Shown here one piece after another: positions 8,169 through 16,562 of a DNA stretch of 64,000 nt. The stretch comes from an uncultured Bacteroides sp. (GTDB lineage Bacteria > Bacteroidota > Bacteroidia > Bacteroidales > Bacteroidaceae): positions 1 through 64,000 of the forward strand of contig NZ_CAUFUE010000005.1 in NCBI RefSeq assembly GCF_959029255.1. Direction: 5' to 3'. The notes beneath the pieces were generated by a model, which made no database searches, had not been told where the DNA came from, and was given only the letters and a program-made list of their open reading frames with translations. The position numbers and the translations under genes were made by a program. The number at the start of each line of letters is the position of its first letter. Position 1 is the stretch's first letter.

Positions 8169-8239
8169 ACTTTTGTTACATATTCTATCACTTTTGTTTC
8201 ATGGTATCAAATTTACATTTCTCTGTAACATTTGTTTCA
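8169..8239 (+). promoter_or_regulatory. Three direct repeats upstream of the TonB receptor (candidate regulator sites)
   Basis: ACTTTTGTTACA (8169-8180), ACTTTTGTTTCA (8190-8201) and ACATTTGTTTCA (8228-8239) share the pattern ACWTTTGTTWCA. The first two are 21 bp apart start to start, two helical turns, as expected for AraC-type output domains binding direct repeats. They lie 73-143 bp before the receptor's start. Confidence 0.5.
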
Positions 8240-8311
8240 GGGTCTCGTGTACAATTCCTTTTCCTTTGCCGGTGCAAACGAGATCAATCAAAACTTTAAA
8301 TGTATCATACC

Positions 8312-10627
8312 ATGAAAAGAAAGACAATTATGGTGCTTGCCATCAGTTCTCTGCTGGCAGTACAAACTTTCGCGCAAGAATTAAAATCAGATTCTGCACA
8401 CGTATCAGTTCAATCGAAAGAAGAAGGCAACCGGAATGTGATGCTTAATGCCGCCAGTGCCAACGGTCCTCGTGAAATTTCAATCGGGCTTCCCGGTGGA
8501 GATGTAAATGTACTTGAAAACGGACTTCCCGTGGTCTATAACTCCAACCCGCATAATGTGAACACCCATTGGCGTGGCGATAGTAGTCTCGGTCATGTAG
8601 GCTTACTGAAAATCTCTGAAACCGCCATTACTACCGGAAACATAGGGTATGCGGTGAATTCTTTTACCCAACTGGGGCTTGATAACAACAACTTTAAAGG
8701 AGTGTTGAACTACAATACCAATCATTTTGGTAAGCAACAGTTTGATTTTAATTTGAATGGCGGATTGGGAAAAGGTTGGTACTATAGCGGAAGTATCTAT
8801 CAGAACTTTGACCCCGGAACATTCAAATTACGCTTTGCTCAATATCAAGACCGTACGCATATTTATAAAGCTGCTCTTACTAAAAAATACAATGAGGGGC
8901 GCGGGCAATTCTCTGTTATTTACCATTATAGCAGCAGCCATTGGCTGAGCAATGCCACTACGGGTGCCCCTTTCATATATACAGGCGATGGCAGTGTGAA
9001 GGAAATTCCGGATTTCAGTTTGGGAACATCTTCCTATCTGCCCAATATAGGCACTATCCCCTATATGGATATTCGTACAGGTGAAGTTAAGACTATCAAT
9101 CTGTATGACGCCACCGCCAGCAGGGGCAATCAGTTAACTTTACTCCATAGTTATAGGTGGGATAACGGACTTGAGTGGAAAGTAAACATGAAGTACGACC
9201 ATGCCTTGGGTTCCTATCTGTATCAAACACCGATGGATATGAAGAAACAGGATGAGGCTGCCGGTTACCGGATGAAAACGGCAGATGGTTCTTTCGAACC
9301 TTATAAGGGATATGTACAGAGCCGTATGTCCTGCTTCAACCGGGGGAACATCGATGAATTCTTTTTTACCACGGAACTGTCTCGCCAATACAGTAACCAG
9401 ACTTGGCGTGTGGGATTGAACGAATGGTATTATGATGTAGATTACGCTTCCAATACCACCATGTATGACCATACGGTAGAAGCTTATCCGCAAATGTTGT
9501 ACGGAACTGTATCCGGTCAGGTGCATTACTACGGAGATACTCCTTATTATAACTTCAACCAGAACGCGTCGGAATATTATAAAGGCCATGAAAATAAATT
9601 AGCCCTGTATGCTACGCATGATTGGGATATCACCGACAAACTGAATGCTTATTATGGCGCACGTCTTGAATATCAGCGCCTGGCAGGAAAGAATCTTGCT
9701 GTATATAACGAAGAGGGTAATGCTGTAGGCCGTTTCTATAATTATTATATTGGCGCCACTGCTGCCGACGGTACATCGATTGTTCCCCGTAATTTCAGTT
9801 ACGACTGGCTGAATATGGCTTTTACCGCTTCATTGACTTACAAGATAACCCGTCATTTCGGTCTCACTGGAGACTTTACTTATATTACTCAACGTCCTAA
9901 CCTGACTAATTTCTCCCCCGCAGAGATGCCCAATGTGGATAAGATAACCGTGCCTTTGGGACGTGCCGGCCTATATTATAATAATGATTGGCTCAGCCTG
10001 ACTTCATTATTTTCTTATATTGCCAAAACCAATAATAACTCTACATTAAATCTGATAAACCCAAACGACCCGAGCGGTAAAGACATCAAAGCCGCCCCGC
10101 TGAGTTATGATATCCAGACGATGGGTTGGACTACGGATGCTGTTATCAAACCGTTCAAGGGATTTGATTTTCATTTTCTCTTCACCTACCAGGTACCTAA
10201 ATATAAGAAGTACGAAACAGGAGTTACCTTTCCCGATGGTAGCGTTTCCAACATCAATGCAACCGGAAATATTGTTGCGGAAATTCCAAAAGTCCTGGTA
10301 GAGCTCGACCCCAGTTATATGATAACGAAAGATTTCAGGGTTTGGGCAAGCTTCCGTTATTTCAGTAAGACGTATGCCAACATCAATGATGCTTATTACT
10401 TCAGCGGACGTTGGGAAACTTTCGGTGGTTTGAACTGGAATGTGAACAAATACCTTTCTTTGGGAGCTACGGTTATAAACTTCTTGAATCAGACAGGTGC
10501 GAAAGGCAGCATTGCCGGTGCCGAATTAGTGGAAAAAGAAGATGCGGACAAATATTATGGTGCATGGATGGCGGGTAGTTACATACGTCCTTTCACGATA
10601 GAGTTCTCTGCAAGTATCAAATTTTGA
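8312..10627 (+). CDS. TonB-dependent outer-membrane receptor (fructan locus)
   Basis: I choose the ATG at 8312 because it begins the signal peptide (MKRKTIMVLAISSLLAVQTFAQ); the ATG at 8300 adds only four residues. About 771 residues: a short plug (RGDSSLGHVGLLKISETAITTG) and then a long beta-barrel rich in Tyr/Asn turns ending in a C-terminal aromatic strand (FTIEFSASIKF). It lacks the N-terminal carboxypeptidase-like domain and the roughly 1000-residue length of SusC proteins, and no SusD follows, so it is a plain TonB receptor. The next genes encode GH32, a sugar permease and fructokinase, so import of fructose oligomers is the likely job. Confidence 0.8.
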   Translation: MKRKTIMVLAISSLLAVQTFAQELKSDSAHVSVQSKEEGNRNVMLNAASANGPREISIGLPGGDVNVLENGLPVVYNSNPHNVNTHWRGDSSLGHVGLLKISETAITTGNIGYAVNSFTQLGLDNNNFKGVLNYNTNHFGKQQFDFNLNGGLGKGWYYSGSIYQNFDPGTFKLRFAQYQDRTHIYKAALTKKYNEGRGQFSVIYHYSSSHWLSNATTGAPFIYTGDGSVKEIPDFSLGTSSYLPNIGTIPYMDIRTGEVKTINLYDATASRGNQLTLLHSYRWDNGLEWKVNMKYDHALGSYLYQTPMDMKKQDEAAGYRMKTADGSFEPYKGYVQSRMSCFNRGNIDEFFFTTELSRQYSNQTWRVGLNEWYYDVDYASNTTMYDHTVEAYPQMLYGTVSGQVHYYGDTPYYNFNQNASEYYKGHENKLALYATHDWDITDKLNAYYGARLEYQRLAGKNLAVYNEEGNAVGRFYNYYIGATAADGTSIVPRNFSYDWLNMAFTASLTYKITRHFGLTGDFTYITQRPNLTNFSPAEMPNVDKITVPLGRAGLYYNNDWLSLTSLFSYIAKTNNNSTLNLINPNDPSGKDIKAAPLSYDIQTMGWTTDAVIKPFKGFDFHFLFTYQVPKYKKYETGVTFPDGSVSNINATGNIVAEIPKVLVELDPSYMITKDFRVWASFRYFSKTYANINDAYYFSGRWETFGGLNWNVNKYLSLGATVINFLNQTGAKGSIAGAELVEKEDADKYYGAWMAGSYIRPFTIEFSASIKF

Positions 10628-10640
10628 ATAAATAATTAAT

Positions 10641-10648
10641 TAACTTTG
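10641..10648 (+). promoter_or_regulatory. Possible internal -7 box (TAACTTTG)
   Basis: TAACTTTG fits TAnnTTTG and lies 24 bases before the GH32 start. It could give receptor-independent expression; the -33 spacing is not ideal. Confidence 0.35.
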
Positions 10649-10672
10649 TATCATTTATAATACCTGATTATC

Positions 10673-12535
10673 ATGAAAACATTTCTGTTTAAAACAGCGT
10701 TTCTCGCATTGGCAGTAGCTTTTTCTTCTTGCCATACAACTAAGAACGAAATGAAATTTGAGCAAAAGGGCGATAGCCTTACAGTGATTCACATTACAAA
10801 TCCCACCAAGTACCTCCTTCTTCCGGTAGAGGAAAATGCGCCCGAGAGTCAGGTGCGTCTCGATACCGGTGATGACGCCGATACCGATATGGATGTGCGC
10901 CTTGCGCAAAAGCAGGTAGATTATTATGTGCCGTTTAAGCTTCCTGCAGGAGTGAAGACAGCTACAGTGCGTATCAATCGCATAGCCAAGGATGCTCTTT
11001 GCTGGAAACAAATGAAGTTGTCCGATACCTTTGATACGGAGAATACCGATAAGTTCCGTCCCATTTATCACCATACACCTCTCTACGGTTGGATGAATGA
11101 TGCCAACGGTTTGGTATATAAAGACGGTGAGTACCACTTGTATTATCAGTACAATCCATACGGCTCTATGTGGGGCAACATGCATTGGGGACACTCGGTG
11201 AGTAAGGACCTGATGCATTGGGAACACCATGAACCCGCCATTGTGCGCGATACATTGGGACATATCTTTTCCGGTAGTTCTGTGGTAGATGTCGATAATA
11301 CGGCAGGATATGGGGCAGGTACTATCGTTGCTTTTTACACTTCCGCCAGCGATAAGAACGGACAAATCCAGTGCATGGCCTACAGCAAAGACAATGGTAA
11401 TACCTATACCAAGTATGAAAATAATCCCATCCTTCGTCCTTTCGACGGATTGAAAGATTTCCGTGACCCGAAGGTTTTCTGGTATGCTCCCGAAAAGAAA
11501 TGGGTGATGATTGTTTCTGCTGATAAGGAAATGCGTTTCTATGCTTCAACCAATTTGAAAGATTGGACTTACCTGAGTGCCTGGGGTGAAGGTTACGGAG
11601 TACAACCCCGCCAGTTCGAGTGCCCTGATATGATTCAATTACCGGTGAATGGTGATAAGGGTAATATGAAATGGGTGATGCTTGTCAACGTCAATCCCGG
11701 TTGCTATTTTGGAGGTAGTGCCACACAGTATTTTGTAGGCGACTTTGACGGAACTTACTTTACTTGCAGCACTCCTAAAGAAACTGTGAAGTGGCTGGAC
11801 TGGGGAAAAGACCATTATGCGGCAGTTTGTTTCTCCAATACCGGTGACCGTACCATTGCAGTTCCCTGGATGAGCAACTGGCAATATGCCAATATCGTTC
11901 CGACTAAGCAATTCCGCAGCGCCAATGCTCTTCCGCGCGAACTGGGACTATACGAACAGGATGGCGAACTTTATGTATCGGCCGCTCCAGTGAAAGAAGT
12001 GCAAACGTTACGTCAGGAAACAAAGGACATTCCTGCCTTTACCGTTGACACTGAATATCATGTAGATTCATTATTGAATAATAATGAAGGGGCATACGAA
12101 CTGGATATACAGTTTATATCTGGAACGGCAGATGTGATGGGGTTCAAACTTTTCAATAATAAAGGTGAAGAAGTAGATATCTATTTCAACTTGCCGGAGG
12201 GTAAATTGGTGATGGATCGCACGAAAAGCGGAATTGTGGATTTTGGTCGTAACAGTAAGCCGCATGCTCTTGAAGTTCATGACAAGCGTATGTCCACTTC
12301 CATTAATTATATAGATGATTTTGCTCTCGCCACTTGGGGACCTGTAGCGAAAGCGGCATCGCATACTTTGAATATATTCGTTGATAAGTGCTCTGTCGAG
12401 ATTTTCTTGGATGGTGGCAGGATTGCCATGACAAACCTTGTATTCCCCAATGAACCCTACAACCGTTTGAGTTTTTATGGTAAAGGAGGAAATTATAAGG
12501 TGGAAGGTTGCAAGATTTATAAATTGGGGCTCTAA
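10673..12535 (+). CDS. GH32 fructan hydrolase (levanase/inulinase/invertase family), lipoprotein
   Basis: 620 residues. The signal peptide ends in a lipobox (AVAFSSC, C20), so it is membrane-anchored. An N-terminal beta domain of about 100 residues precedes the five-bladed GH32 propeller. Catalytic motifs are intact: WMNDANG with nucleophile D143, FRDP with transition-state stabiliser D265, and ECPD with acid/base E316. The C-terminal beta-sandwich (from about 440) includes KCSVEIFLDGG. The family cleaves fructose from levan, inulin or sucrose. Exo or endo action cannot be read from sequence. It lies 45 bp after the receptor and 17 bp before the permease, in a likely operon. Confidence 0.92.
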   Translation: MKTFLFKTAFLALAVAFSSCHTTKNEMKFEQKGDSLTVIHITNPTKYLLLPVEENAPESQVRLDTGDDADTDMDVRLAQKQVDYYVPFKLPAGVKTATVRINRIAKDALCWKQMKLSDTFDTENTDKFRPIYHHTPLYGWMNDANGLVYKDGEYHLYYQYNPYGSMWGNMHWGHSVSKDLMHWEHHEPAIVRDTLGHIFSGSSVVDVDNTAGYGAGTIVAFYTSASDKNGQIQCMAYSKDNGNTYTKYENNPILRPFDGLKDFRDPKVFWYAPEKKWVMIVSADKEMRFYASTNLKDWTYLSAWGEGYGVQPRQFECPDMIQLPVNGDKGNMKWVMLVNVNPGCYFGGSATQYFVGDFDGTYFTCSTPKETVKWLDWGKDHYAAVCFSNTGDRTIAVPWMSNWQYANIVPTKQFRSANALPRELGLYEQDGELYVSAAPVKEVQTLRQETKDIPAFTVDTEYHVDSLLNNNEGAYELDIQFISGTADVMGFKLFNNKGEEVDIYFNLPEGKLVMDRTKSGIVDFGRNSKPHALEVHDKRMSTSINYIDDFALATWGPVAKAASHTLNIFVDKCSVEIFLDGGRIAMTNLVFPNEPYNRLSFYGKGGNYKVEGCKIYKLGL

Positions 12536-12552
12536 ATGATAAAACAAAAAAC

Positions 12553-13722
12553 ATGAAACAATCGACTAATACTTTTTCCTTGTCCCGGCTTTTTCCCGTA
12601 ATGCTTTGCTTCTTTGCTATGGGCTTTGTGGATTTGGTAGGCATTGCCTCCAATTATGTGAAAGCGGACTTGAACTTGACTGACTCTCAGGCAAATATAT
12701 TTCCCTCTCTTGTATTCTTCTGGTTTCTCATTTTCTCTGTACCCACGGGGATGTTGATGAACCGTATCGGACGTAAGAAAACAGTGATTCTCAGTCTAGT
12801 GGTCACTTTGGCTTCATTACTTCTTCCGGTTTTCGGTGACGGATATGCATTGATGTTACTTTCTTTTTCTTTGCTCGGCATAGGCAATGCATTGATGCAG
12901 ACCTCACTCAACCCTTTACTTTCCAATATCGTTAGTGGTGAACGACTGGCAAGTTCTTTAACCTTTGGGCAGTTTGTCAAGGCCATTGCTTCTTTTCTTG
13001 CCCCTTATATCGCTATGTGGGGAGCTACACAGGCCATCCCTTCTTTGGGCATGGGGTGGCGTGTGCTATTCCCTATTTATATGATTATAGCCGTCATCGC
13101 CATCTTGTGGCTAGGCGGTACATCCATCCATGAAGAAAAAGAGAAGGGGAAGCCCTCTACTTTCGGTGAATGTATCGCGTTGCTGGGCAAGCCATTCATA
13201 CTACTTTGCTTCTTGGGCATCATGTGTCATGTGGGGATTGATGTAGGGACAAACACCACTGCACCCAAAATATTGATGGAGCGTCTGGGCATGTCACTTG
13301 CCGATGCAGGATTTGCTACCAGTCTTTATTTCATTTTCCGTACGGCAGGCTGTTTTCTGGGAGCTTTTATCTTGCAGAAGTTGTCGGCCCGAACCTTCTT
13401 CGGAACCAGCGTGTTATGTATGTTGGCGGCAATGGTGGGGCTTTTTATTTTCCATGACAAGATAATGGTATATATTTGCATTGCTTTGATTGGTTTCGGT
13501 AATTCGAATATTTTCCCTATCATCTTTTCGCAAGCTTTGCTGGCGATGCCACAGAAACAGAATGAGGTTTCGGGACTGATGATTATGGGACTGTTTGGCG
13601 GTACGGTCTTTCCGCTCGCCATGGGGCTTGCCAGTGATGCCGTCGGCCAAAGTGGTGCCGTGGCGGTGATGACGGTTGGAGTGGTGTATTTATTTTTCTA
13701 TATGTTGAGAATGAAGCGCTGA
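12553..13722 (+). CDS. MFS sugar permease, probable fructose importer
   Basis: 389 residues, about 12 membrane helices. The MFS signature between helices 2 and 3 is present (MNRIGRKKT), and the N-terminus FAMGFVDLVGIASNYVK resembles the FucP/glucose-galactose branch of proton:sugar symporters. Its position between GH32 and fructokinase argues for inner-membrane uptake of free fructose, the same role as the permease of characterised Bacteroides fructan loci (established for the B. thetaiotaomicron system, inferred here). No terminator separates it from GH32. Confidence 0.85.
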   Translation: MKQSTNTFSLSRLFPVMLCFFAMGFVDLVGIASNYVKADLNLTDSQANIFPSLVFFWFLIFSVPTGMLMNRIGRKKTVILSLVVTLASLLLPVFGDGYALMLLSFSLLGIGNALMQTSLNPLLSNIVSGERLASSLTFGQFVKAIASFLAPYIAMWGATQAIPSLGMGWRVLFPIYMIIAVIAILWLGGTSIHEEKEKGKPSTFGECIALLGKPFILLCFLGIMCHVGIDVGTNTTAPKILMERLGMSLADAGFATSLYFIFRTAGCFLGAFILQKLSARTFFGTSVLCMLAAMVGLFIFHDKIMVYICIALIGFGNSNIFPIIFSQALLAMPQKQNEVSGLMIMGLFGGTVFPLAMGLASDAVGQSGAVAVMTVGVVYLFFYMLRMKR

Positions 13723-13793
13723 CTTTTTAGGGAATGATTTTACAAGGTATCCGGAGAGGAGGGAATTTCGGCTGTATGCCATTATACGACTGT

Positions 13794-13940
13794 GAGGTTG
13801 TGTCAAAATCCTAATAAACCTATCATTCTGTCATGCTGAGCGTAGTCGAAGCATCTTCTCCCTATGTGAAAGGGGAAGAGATTCTTCGACAAGCAGGATA
13901 ACAAAGCGTAATGATAGTGAATTTTACTTTTTGATCTTTC
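13794..13940. repeat. Interspersed palindromic repeat, family D copy 1
   Basis: Begins with a terminal-repeat-like GAGGTTGTGTCAAAA and contains TGTCATGCTGAGCG, TAGTCGAAGCATCT, a T/A-rich middle, then ATTCTTCGACAAGCAGGATA and AAGCGTAATGATAGTGAATT. The two halves pair imperfectly into a hairpin. The reverse complement recurs at 45631-45821. It fills the gap between permease and fructokinase and has no open frame. Confidence 0.8.
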
Positions 13941-14011
13941 GATATATGGTTGAATTTATCTGCCTCTTGCGATAAAGATAATAATACGTAAAACTGTAAA
14001 AAAATAACATC

Positions 14012-14908
14012 ATGAACGAAATTGTTGTAGGAATGGGTGAGGCTCTTTGGGATTGTCTCCCCGAAGGAAAGAAAATAGGTGGTGCTCCGGCAAATTTTGC
14101 CTATCATGTATCACAGTTTGGTTTTGACAGTCGTGTGGTCAGTGCAGTAGGCAATGATACTGACGGTGACGAGATACTGGAAGTTTTTGAACAAAAGGGG
14201 TTACGTACACAGATAGAACGTGTGCCTTATCCCACAGGTACCGTACAGGTGACATTGGATGCCGTGGGCATTCCATGTTACGAAATAAAGGAAAATGTGG
14301 CATGGGACAACATCCCTTTCACGGATGAACTAAAACATTTGGCACTCAGCACACGCGCTGTTTGTTTCGGCTCGTTGGCGCAACGCAATGCGGTAAGCCG
14401 TGCCACTATCAACCGTTTTCTCGATACTATGCCTGATATCGAAGGACAATTAAAGATTTTCGATGTCAATCTTCGTCAGGGATTTTATACAAAAGAAATT
14501 CTTTGTGACTCGATGGACCGTTGCAATATCCTCAAAATAAACGATGAGGAGTTGGTAACGGTTAGTCGTATCTTCGGTTATCCGGGTATTGATTTGCAGG
14601 ATAAATGTTGGATTTTACTTGCCAAGTATAATTTGAAGATGCTTATCCTGACCTGTGGTACGAATGGGAGCTATGTATTTACTCCGGGCGTTGTTTCTTT
14701 CCAGGAAACTCCGAAAGTTCCTGTTGCTGATACTGTAGGTGCGGGCGATTCGTTTACTGCTGCTTTTACATCGGCTATTCTCCGTGGGAAATCCATACCG
14801 GAAGCTCATAAATTGGCGGTTGAGGTTTCTGCTTATGTTTGTACGCAAAGTGGTGCAATGCCGGAGTTGCCGGATGTCTTAAAAGAGATTCGTGTGGTAA
14901 AGGAATAG
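14012..14908 (+). CDS. PfkB-family carbohydrate kinase, probable fructokinase
   Basis: 298 residues. The PfkB (ribokinase-like) fold is shown by the first signature (GGAPANFAYHVSQFG, about 28-42) and the second (DTVGAGDSFTAAF, about 241-253), whose Asp is the catalytic base. Context with GH32 and a permease makes fructose the likely substrate, giving fructose 6-phosphate in the cytosol. It is separated from the permease by a 289-bp gap holding repeat D, so it may have its own promoter; I saw no strong -7 box. A repeat element follows six bases past its stop. Confidence 0.88.
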   Translation: MNEIVVGMGEALWDCLPEGKKIGGAPANFAYHVSQFGFDSRVVSAVGNDTDGDEILEVFEQKGLRTQIERVPYPTGTVQVTLDAVGIPCYEIKENVAWDNIPFTDELKHLALSTRAVCFGSLAQRNAVSRATINRFLDTMPDIEGQLKIFDVNLRQGFYTKEILCDSMDRCNILKINDEELVTVSRIFGYPGIDLQDKCWILLAKYNLKMLILTCGTNGSYVFTPGVVSFQETPKVPVADTVGAGDSFTAAFTSAILRGKSIPEAHKLAVEVSAYVCTQSGAMPELPDVLKEIRVVKE

Positions 14909-14913
14909 GCTAT

Positions 14914-15047
14914 AAATGGGAATTTAGTCGCGCGGAGCGCGAAGTTGATAGATGATAGTTGATAGACAGTTGCGCTATTATGCCGAATGGTAACTTTCAA
15001 CTATCATCTATCAACTATCAACTTTTAGCGGCAAAGCCGCTAAATTA
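14914..15047. repeat. MITE-like palindromic repeat, family A copy 1 (core inverted)
   Basis: Left end: AAATGGGAATTTAG, then a CGCGCGGAGCGCG hairpin. Right end: TAGCGGCAAAGCCGCTAAAT hairpin. Between them two long inverted arms made of TGATAG/CTATCA units flank a core GCGCTATTATGCCGAATGG. Compared with copies at 25220 and 38199 the core is reversed relative to the ends. It sits between convergent fructokinase and nrfA and reaches into the nrfA stop codon, so it may serve as a terminator. Confidence 0.88.
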
Positions 15048-16529
15048 TTGTATAATGCGTCCTTTCTCTTTCGCCTTTTGAAGCCATACCGGAACCACTT
15101 GTTTCAGGAATTTATCTTTCGCCGCCCTTTCGGCAGGAATATTCAGACCGATATATCGTTGTGCCTTTTCCTTGGTTGAGATATCAGGAAGAGGAATATC
15201 ATCTGTGTATCCGTGGAAAACCAGAATCTTATGGATGGCCATGCGGGCCTGAAATGCTTTATTAAGTCCATGGCCTAGAATGCGCATTGTTTCCTGTGGC
15301 GCATGGAAGGAGCCGCCATGGGTTGATACTGCAAAATCCCATCGCCATTGTGCCTGGCGAATCAATTTCAGAACTTCCTTCATTTCATTTTCTGTAGCAC
15401 CTTTATCCCAAGCGAATTTAGCTTCTATGTGTGCTTGGCTTAACTCTTTTTCTACAAGAGCGCGCAATTCATTGGCCTTTTGCTGGCGGTCGTATACATT
15501 TTTACAAAGTGTCTGCTTATTGTCGCGGTGGCAAGTCTGGCAAGTACGTTCAACCACGGCAAGCGGATTTTGAATATGATGATCGCTGTATTTTATTCCC
15601 CCTTCGTCATTGTAAGGCATGTGACAATCTGCACAGGATACGCCACGTTGGGCATGAATGCCCATTTGGAAAATTTCATAGTCGGGATGTTGAGCCTTCA
15701 ATATAGGGGCACGGCTCAACTTATGAATATAGTCGGTGACGTCCGACTCATCATAATATTTCTCTATGTCTTCGAGGGAGAAACCTTTGTCCCAGGGAAA
15801 AGTCAGGTATTTCTCATCACCTTTGAAATAATATTCCGCATGACACTGGGCACATACCAGCGAACGCATTTCCTGAGGAGTAGCTTTGGTGATATCTTTG
15901 CCTGTACGGAGGAATGCTTCGATAAGTGCAGGTCTGCTGATATGCAGATTCATATTCTCGGGCTCATGGCAGTCGGCGCAGCCTATGGGATTCACTACTT
16001 CGCTTCCTAAAGCTCCCCATTTGTTGTGGTAGAAGGAATCGACTCCCATGGTTTGCATCAACCTGGGGGCATCCGGGCTTTTACAAGTCCAGCAGGTAGC
16101 GGGTTGAGGCCCCTCGTTGGCATTCATGGGGGCACCGGTACGGAGTGAATGGATAATGTCATCCAGTGCATAGATGTGCCCTCGTGGAGTAGAATAGTCT
16201 TTGGAAAAAGCATATCCTGCCCACAAAATAACCATTTCCGGACGTTGCGCCAAGACATCGAGTGCTCTTTCTCCTTTGAAACTATCATTACCAAGGGTTT
16301 CAGTTGTATCAATCCACGTCTGGTATTCACGTGGATAGTTCTTACCGAATATAGAGCTGCGAGCCTCTATTCCGGTTATCTCCACCTTGCTATTATTACA
16401 AATGGCACTGGCTACTTTCGTTCTGTGTTCCATCAATGATGAGATTATCACTCCCAACACAAAAACAAAAGCCATTGCGGCACCAAATAGCAACCAGCTA
16501 TGCCAGGATTTTAATTTCTTTTCCTTCAT
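15045..16529 (-). CDS. nrfA: Pentahaem cytochrome c nitrite reductase (ammonia-forming), catalytic subunit
   Basis: 494 residues. Five haem sites are visible: the active-site CxxCK (CWTCK, 146-150) and four CxxCH (184-188, 226-230, 299-303, 330-334). The lysine-ligated haem is diagnostic of NrfA, which reduces nitrite to ammonium with six electrons in the periplasm. An N-terminal hydrophobic segment (about 10-33) is a signal or membrane anchor. The usual small quinol-oxidising partner gene nrfH is not adjacent; the upstream gene on this strand is a histidine kinase 33 bp away. The partner may lie elsewhere or be replaced. Confidence 0.95.
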   Translation of the reverse strand: MKEKKLKSWHSWLLFGAAMAFVFVLGVIISSLMEHRTKVASAICNNSKVEITGIEARSSIFGKNYPREYQTWIDTTETLGNDSFKGERALDVLAQRPEMVILWAGYAFSKDYSTPRGHIYALDDIIHSLRTGAPMNANEGPQPATCWTCKSPDAPRLMQTMGVDSFYHNKWGALGSEVVNPIGCADCHEPENMNLHISRPALIEAFLRTGKDITKATPQEMRSLVCAQCHAEYYFKGDEKYLTFPWDKGFSLEDIEKYYDESDVTDYIHKLSRAPILKAQHPDYEIFQMGIHAQRGVSCADCHMPYNDEGGIKYSDHHIQNPLAVVERTCQTCHRDNKQTLCKNVYDRQQKANELRALVEKELSQAHIEAKFAWDKGATENEMKEVLKLIRQAQWRWDFAVSTHGGSFHAPQETMRILGHGLNKAFQARMAIHKILVFHGYTDDIPLPDISTKEKAQRYIGLNIPAERAAKDKFLKQVVPVWLQKAKEKGRIIQ

Positions 16530-16562
16530 CTGTTTTTTCTTTCAATATCTCTGTTTGCCGGG

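Noticed and set aside
14914..15047. Family A repeat as a small RNA gene
   Set aside because: Hairpins are expected from its palindromic build, and no promoter is aligned with any copy consistently.
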